DNA of 64,000 bases from Neckera pumila. Lineage: Eukaryota; Streptophyta; Bryopsida; Hypnales; Neckeraceae. A program made the position numbers and the translations under genes. Location: contig OZ018409.1 in NCBI GenBank assembly GCA_963969595.1, positions 44,715,282 through 44,779,281 of the forward strand, read 5' to 3'. The notes below the pieces were generated by a model that saw nothing but the letters and a program-made list of their open reading frames with translations, ran no database searches and was not told the DNA's origin. Below, in pieces: positions 60,201 to 64,000 of the stretch. Position 1 is the stretch's first letter. The number at the start of each line of letters is the position of its first letter.

Positions 60201-63200
60201 ACTTATCGATGTTTTCTCTGTGCAGTGTGACAACAAGAACCTTTTAATCAATCTTGATTTGGCAGGTTGGTTTGATTTCAACCTATTCGATAATTGGTTA
60301 CGAAATCGATTTGTTGCTCTATTCGGTGATCACTTCTAGTATTTCTACTTCATGTATTTACAATCCCGTGTGGTTATGATGGGGAGGAGTCGAGCACGTT
60401 GGAGTACGTGCAACACACACAAACACGCAATTATATGTAAACAGTCATTGTGATTTGTCGGATGCCCTCCTGTTTTAAGGGGTTTCATTGTTGAATGCGC
60501 AGATGATGTACCAAAGAGAGTGATTGGCGATTCCGCTCGAGTTATGCAGGTCTTCACAAACCTCGTTGGAAATAGCCTCAAATTTACATCCAAAGGTCGA
60601 ATTATGGTGCGGGGTCGAATTGCCAATCCAGAAACTGATGTATCCGGTAGGACACATCAACGAAGTTTCAGCCCATTTTCACTGGAAAGATATACAGAGG
60701 CAGGTAGTGTTCCGGATGCAGTGGTCTTGGTCTTCGAGGTTGATGATACTGGTCCGGGGATTGAGCCAGGTCAGAAAATTTCCTCTTGCCCTGAGTCATT
60801 GAGAATTTTTGTATATGCTTCCTTCCTTCAGTTCATATATCACGTGCAGATTTGTAAATCGATGCGTATAAACAACGTCGACTGTAGTTGAATCCGGTTG
60901 ATCAGATGTAGAGTTGTAGCTTCAACTAGTCACTGAGTTTTTTCATCTGGCAGTCTTAGCTATTTTCAGAATTTCAGTGACACTTCATAGCTGCATTTTT
61001 CGTGCTCAAACTGATGTTGCTGTTTTGTTTGTTTATGCAGCTTTGCGTGAGAAGGTCTTTGAGAATTTCGTGCAAGGAAACGCCAGTACAACTCGCACGT
61101 ATGACATGGTTACTACAACCTGGAATTCTTTCAAATGCCCATTAGATGCCCTGGTTTCACAATATTCTGGTGTCTGACATGTGGTGTAGCAGTCTTTGAT
61201 CTATAACTTGTGTTGCTAGCTGCATTGTACATCCGAGCTCTGGTTCGTTTGGTTATTTCATAATCATGGCCAGTGATTGCATAATCAGTTTGGCCATTTC
61301 GTGTATGGATGAGATGTAGAAGAGGATTGCAAAATATTGGATTTTGCGATTGCAACTTGCAGAAGAGAGGAATATGTCTCACAATGCTTTGAAGGGGATA
61401 GATGAAGTGACGTGTAATTTGTTCTATGTCGGGTGCAGGCATGGTGGGACTGGCCTAGGGCTCGGCATTGTGCGTTCTCTGGTGCAGCTCATGGGAGGAA
61501 GCATACGGATCGTTGAGAAAAGTGGTCCAGGAGCAGTTTTTCAGTTCTCTGTTTGCTTCCAACGGGCAACTTCATGCGATCCTATTCCCTTCTGCTTACC
61601 TCCTTCATACCAAGGCACTGAGATCATCGTTGGCATTCCCGACACCGACTGCAGAGTTGTGGCATGCGAGTGGATCACCAAGCTTGGATTGAACGTTCAC
61701 CAAGTAGAATCGTGGGAGCAGATACTATTATACATGAGAGCTCTCAATAATAAGAGCTCTAACCTGGGCAGAAGAACTGGTTTTTTCGAGAACCTATTAT
61801 CAGACAGCTCAGAAGACCTTCAGAAACTCACCACGGAGCTACCAAGACGCACTTCGTGGTCACACAGGTATGAGTTTTGGAGAAGTTGGAAGGACAGTAA
61901 CGAAATGCTATCCTCTGGAAAGATCAGGCAACTCATGATCCTGGACACCAGCCTTTTACCTAGCGATGTGAAAGCCGAGTACTTGGAGGACTACCTGCAG
62001 GAGTCAGGGTTTTTAACTAGCTCCCCTATGAAGTGTCTGGATGGGTTGGGGGTCAGCAGCAAGTTGAACCTGAACGACAAACAGCGTAGAGAGCTCCAAG
62101 GGGACCTTTCAGTGGTGTGGGTGTGTTCTTCCAATGTCCATGAACCAATCAAAGCTGCCCTGCGCGCCGTCCGAAACTCGTTCATTGTGAGAAGGCCTCT
62201 GCACAACGCTCGATGGAAGGAGATTTTTCATCTGGTGTCTCGTGGGGATGATACCCTTCTTGTACCGGAGGTGCAACGTCCACCGGAGCTTCTGGCAGCC
62301 AATATTATCAATTATGCAAAGCAGCAGGAGTGGCATGATCCGTATGCTTGTGATACGGAAGTGCCATTAGCTCAAGACTCCCCACGTCGGCCCATCTTTT
62401 CGGCAGGAGGAAGGAATGTGAGGCACAGGCCAACCGCTACCAAGTCGTTTCCTACTGAGGAAATCTCTTATTCCGAGATGGAAATCAGACCGTCTCTACA
62501 GGTCATGGATTCAGCTAGTACTCAGAGCAGCCCAACCTCAGGTAGTAAGACCCTCATTAGACGGAACGCCCAAGCCCTGGTCCAGATCATTGGCAGAACC
62601 AAGAATGGGAATGGGATCAACGCTTCCAGGCCTTTGGAGAAGCTTGAGATTCTAGTGGCAGAAGATACTCCTCTCCTTCGCAAATTGGCCGTGGCTATGT
62701 TGAGACGACTGGGTGCTGTTACCTTCGAGGCTTCAAATGGACAGGAAGTGTTGGACGCTGTCAAGGCACGCATGCAGAACGCCCAAGCACCGTTTCACTG
62801 TATTTTGATGGACTGCCAGGTAAATCAATCCTCTCACAATGAAGCCTAGATATGTAATTTTTCCTTACTAATGCACTGATTTATCCTATTCTGTGAGAGG
62901 GAAAACCTAGTCACCTGGAAAATTTGTGTTGCTACAAAAAAACAGATTTGTGGAGATTATAACATCGCAGAAATTTTGCACTACCGTAATATAGTGTGAC
63001 TACTTGTGGTAACTTACTAGCACTAATAGGATAAATCCTCCTTTATCACTCAATGCCTAAATGGACCAAAGTTGCTACTTCCAAGTATAAGAGAATTGAA
63101 GTAAAATTTCTGGTTGCAGTGCAGTGTTAATCAGACCTACTGACAATTCATTTTGGGTTTTAATTCCTGCAGATGCCTCTGATGGATGGCTATGAGTCGT

Positions 63201-63700
63201 GTAAGGCAGTGCGAGAATTTGAGAAGAGCCATGCATGCCGAACTGCAATTGTGGCGTTGACAGCCAACGCGATGGCCAGCGATGAGCTCAAGTGCTTGAA
63301 TGCGGGAATGGACGCCTTCCTCACCAAACCCATCGATCAAGAGTACATGGTTCAGATCATCCTTCGAGCTGTTACGTCTCATGGGAACGAACCTTCTACT
63401 GTGGCATCTCCAGCGACCCCGAAGAATAGGACTCCTCAGCCTTCTACTGTGGCATCCCCAGCGACCCCGAAGATTAGGACTCCTCAGCCTTTTTCTGTGG
63501 CATCCCCAGCGACCCCGAAGAACAGGACTCCTCAGCCTTTTTCTGTGGCATCCCCAGCGACCCCGAAGAATACGATTCCTCAGCCTTCTACTGTGGCATC
63601 CCCAGCGACCCCGAAGAATACGACTCCTCAGCCTTTTTCTGTGGCATCCCCAGCGACCCCGAAGAATAGGACTCCTCAGCCCCAGGAATTAGCCACTTGA
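57224..63700 (+). CDS. AHK1-like: Hybrid sensor histidine kinase, AHK1 (osmosensor) class, 11 exons
   Basis: Exons: 57,224-57,382; 57,594-57,830; 58,102-58,429; 58,675-58,800; 59,045-59,555; 59,777-59,933; 60,139-60,265; 60,503-60,769; 61,041-61,098; 61,439-62,819; 63,173-63,700. All introns are GT-AG; the joined frame is open for 1292 residues. TM1 is about 50-71 (VLVGLLTISTWYF), then an extracellular loop of about 320 residues without a recognisable cytokinin-type CHASE domain, TM2 about 392-416, and a coiled coil to 450. HisKA: HELRTPM with H455. HATPase: N box NLVGN (568-572), G1 DDTGPGI (629-635), F box VFENF, G2 HGGTGLGLG (658 on). A degenerate receiver spans about 717-930. The true receiver has E1065/D1066, phospho-acceptor D1115 in LMDCQMP, T1147 and K1169. 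Residues 1191-1286 are six 16-residue repeats. Family role: plasma-membrane phosphorelay sensor signalling through HPt proteins. Start is ATG 57,224 or 57,254; an in-frame stop lies at 57,218. Confidence 0.93.
63392..63679 (+). repeat. Coding minisatellite, six 48-bp units
   Basis: Six consecutive 48-bp units (starts 63,392, 63,440, 63,488, 63,536, 63,584, 63,632) encode PSTVASPATPKNRTPQ or PFSVASPATPKNRTPQ variants. Units differ only at a few positions (S-T against F-S; NRT, IRT, NTI or NTT). The phase is exact with codons, and the stop follows after PQELAT. Confidence 0.95.
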
Positions 63701-64000
63701 GCGGTTTCCAGGGCTCTGGAAAGAGAGCGTCAAACCTTTGGCTGATATCCAGTCACTCTGCACGTCACCCATGCTGACGGCTGCGCCCAGTGATGACTTT
63801 TACAGCTGAGGGCTGTTCAAGGGAAGGGTGGGGTAAGCTGGTTCTGCCTGTATCTTTACTTGCACAGATGACCAGTTTTATGGCTCATGGCATTAGCCCC
63901 TTGAGCAGCATCTGCACCAGGAGAGAATGCATCAAGAATGAGTTCAAATTGGAGGTACTTACTTTTATCAGTTTCTTGATGATTTTTCTTTCTTTCTTTC
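63701..64000 (+). other. 3' untranslated region of the AHK1-like gene
   Basis: Mixed-composition sequence after TGA at 63,698-63,700, without a further frame. The window ends in a CTTT microsatellite (about 63,985-64,000). The polyadenylation site is not visible. Confidence 0.5.

Noticed and set aside
1..64000. tRNA, rRNA, organellar insertions and CRISPR-like arrays
   Set aside because: I scanned for clover-leaf features, conserved rRNA words and regular spaced repeats and saw none. The only regular arrays are the minisatellites and satellite monomers listed.

Overview
This is nuclear DNA of a land plant. The coding exons carry GT-AG introns and plant-type protein families. Two moderately GC-rich gene islands (about 24.4-28.5 kb and 55.0-64.0 kb) sit in a very AT-rich background packed with non-autonomous transposons. 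I cannot fix the species. The gene style and repeat load would suit a bryophyte, lycophyte or fern as well as a seed plant.

Only two genes can be supported. An F-box gene (ORF 27,058-27,438, +) resembles the N-terminal half of plant SKIP24-like F-box proteins and lies behind an apparent 5'-UTR intron of about 2 kb. From 57.2 kb to the right edge, an 11-exon gene (+) encodes a hybrid sensor histidine kinase of the plant AHK1 (osmosensor) class. The spliced model keeps frame through all ten introns and gives 1292 residues: TM1, extracellular loop, TM2, coiled coil, HisKA (H455), HATPase (N, G1, F and G2 boxes), degenerate receiver, true receiver (D1115) and an unusual tail of six 16-residue repeats.

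The left two thirds looks like an old, diverged tandem segmental duplication. Bases 1-330 match the F-box 3' region at 27.94-28.2 kb. The gene-poor DNA at about 1-23 kb is then colinear with about 30.9-44 kb, apart from transposon insertions and a missing block of about 9 kb. Because the copies were hit by different insertions, one copy often shows the empty site of an element in the other, so several target-site duplications can be read directly.

Mobile elements dominate. (1) About 15 elements are flanked by TTAA with termini like CCCCTAAAGG, resembling piggyBac-like (or Sola3-like) MITEs; they make up roughly 18 percent of the window. (2) A 1.9 kb foldback element has CACTA-type termini. 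(3) A TA-flanked MITE family has two copies with readable empty sites. (4) Four copies of a MITE of about 300 bp carry a GC-rich hairpin. (5) Three MITE families begin with TAAGGT. (6) Two giant foldbacks of about 1.4 kb have arms built of roughly 175-bp satellite-like monomers. (7) A 5'-truncated LINE has a perfect 17-bp target duplication. No transposase or intact reverse transcriptase was found.
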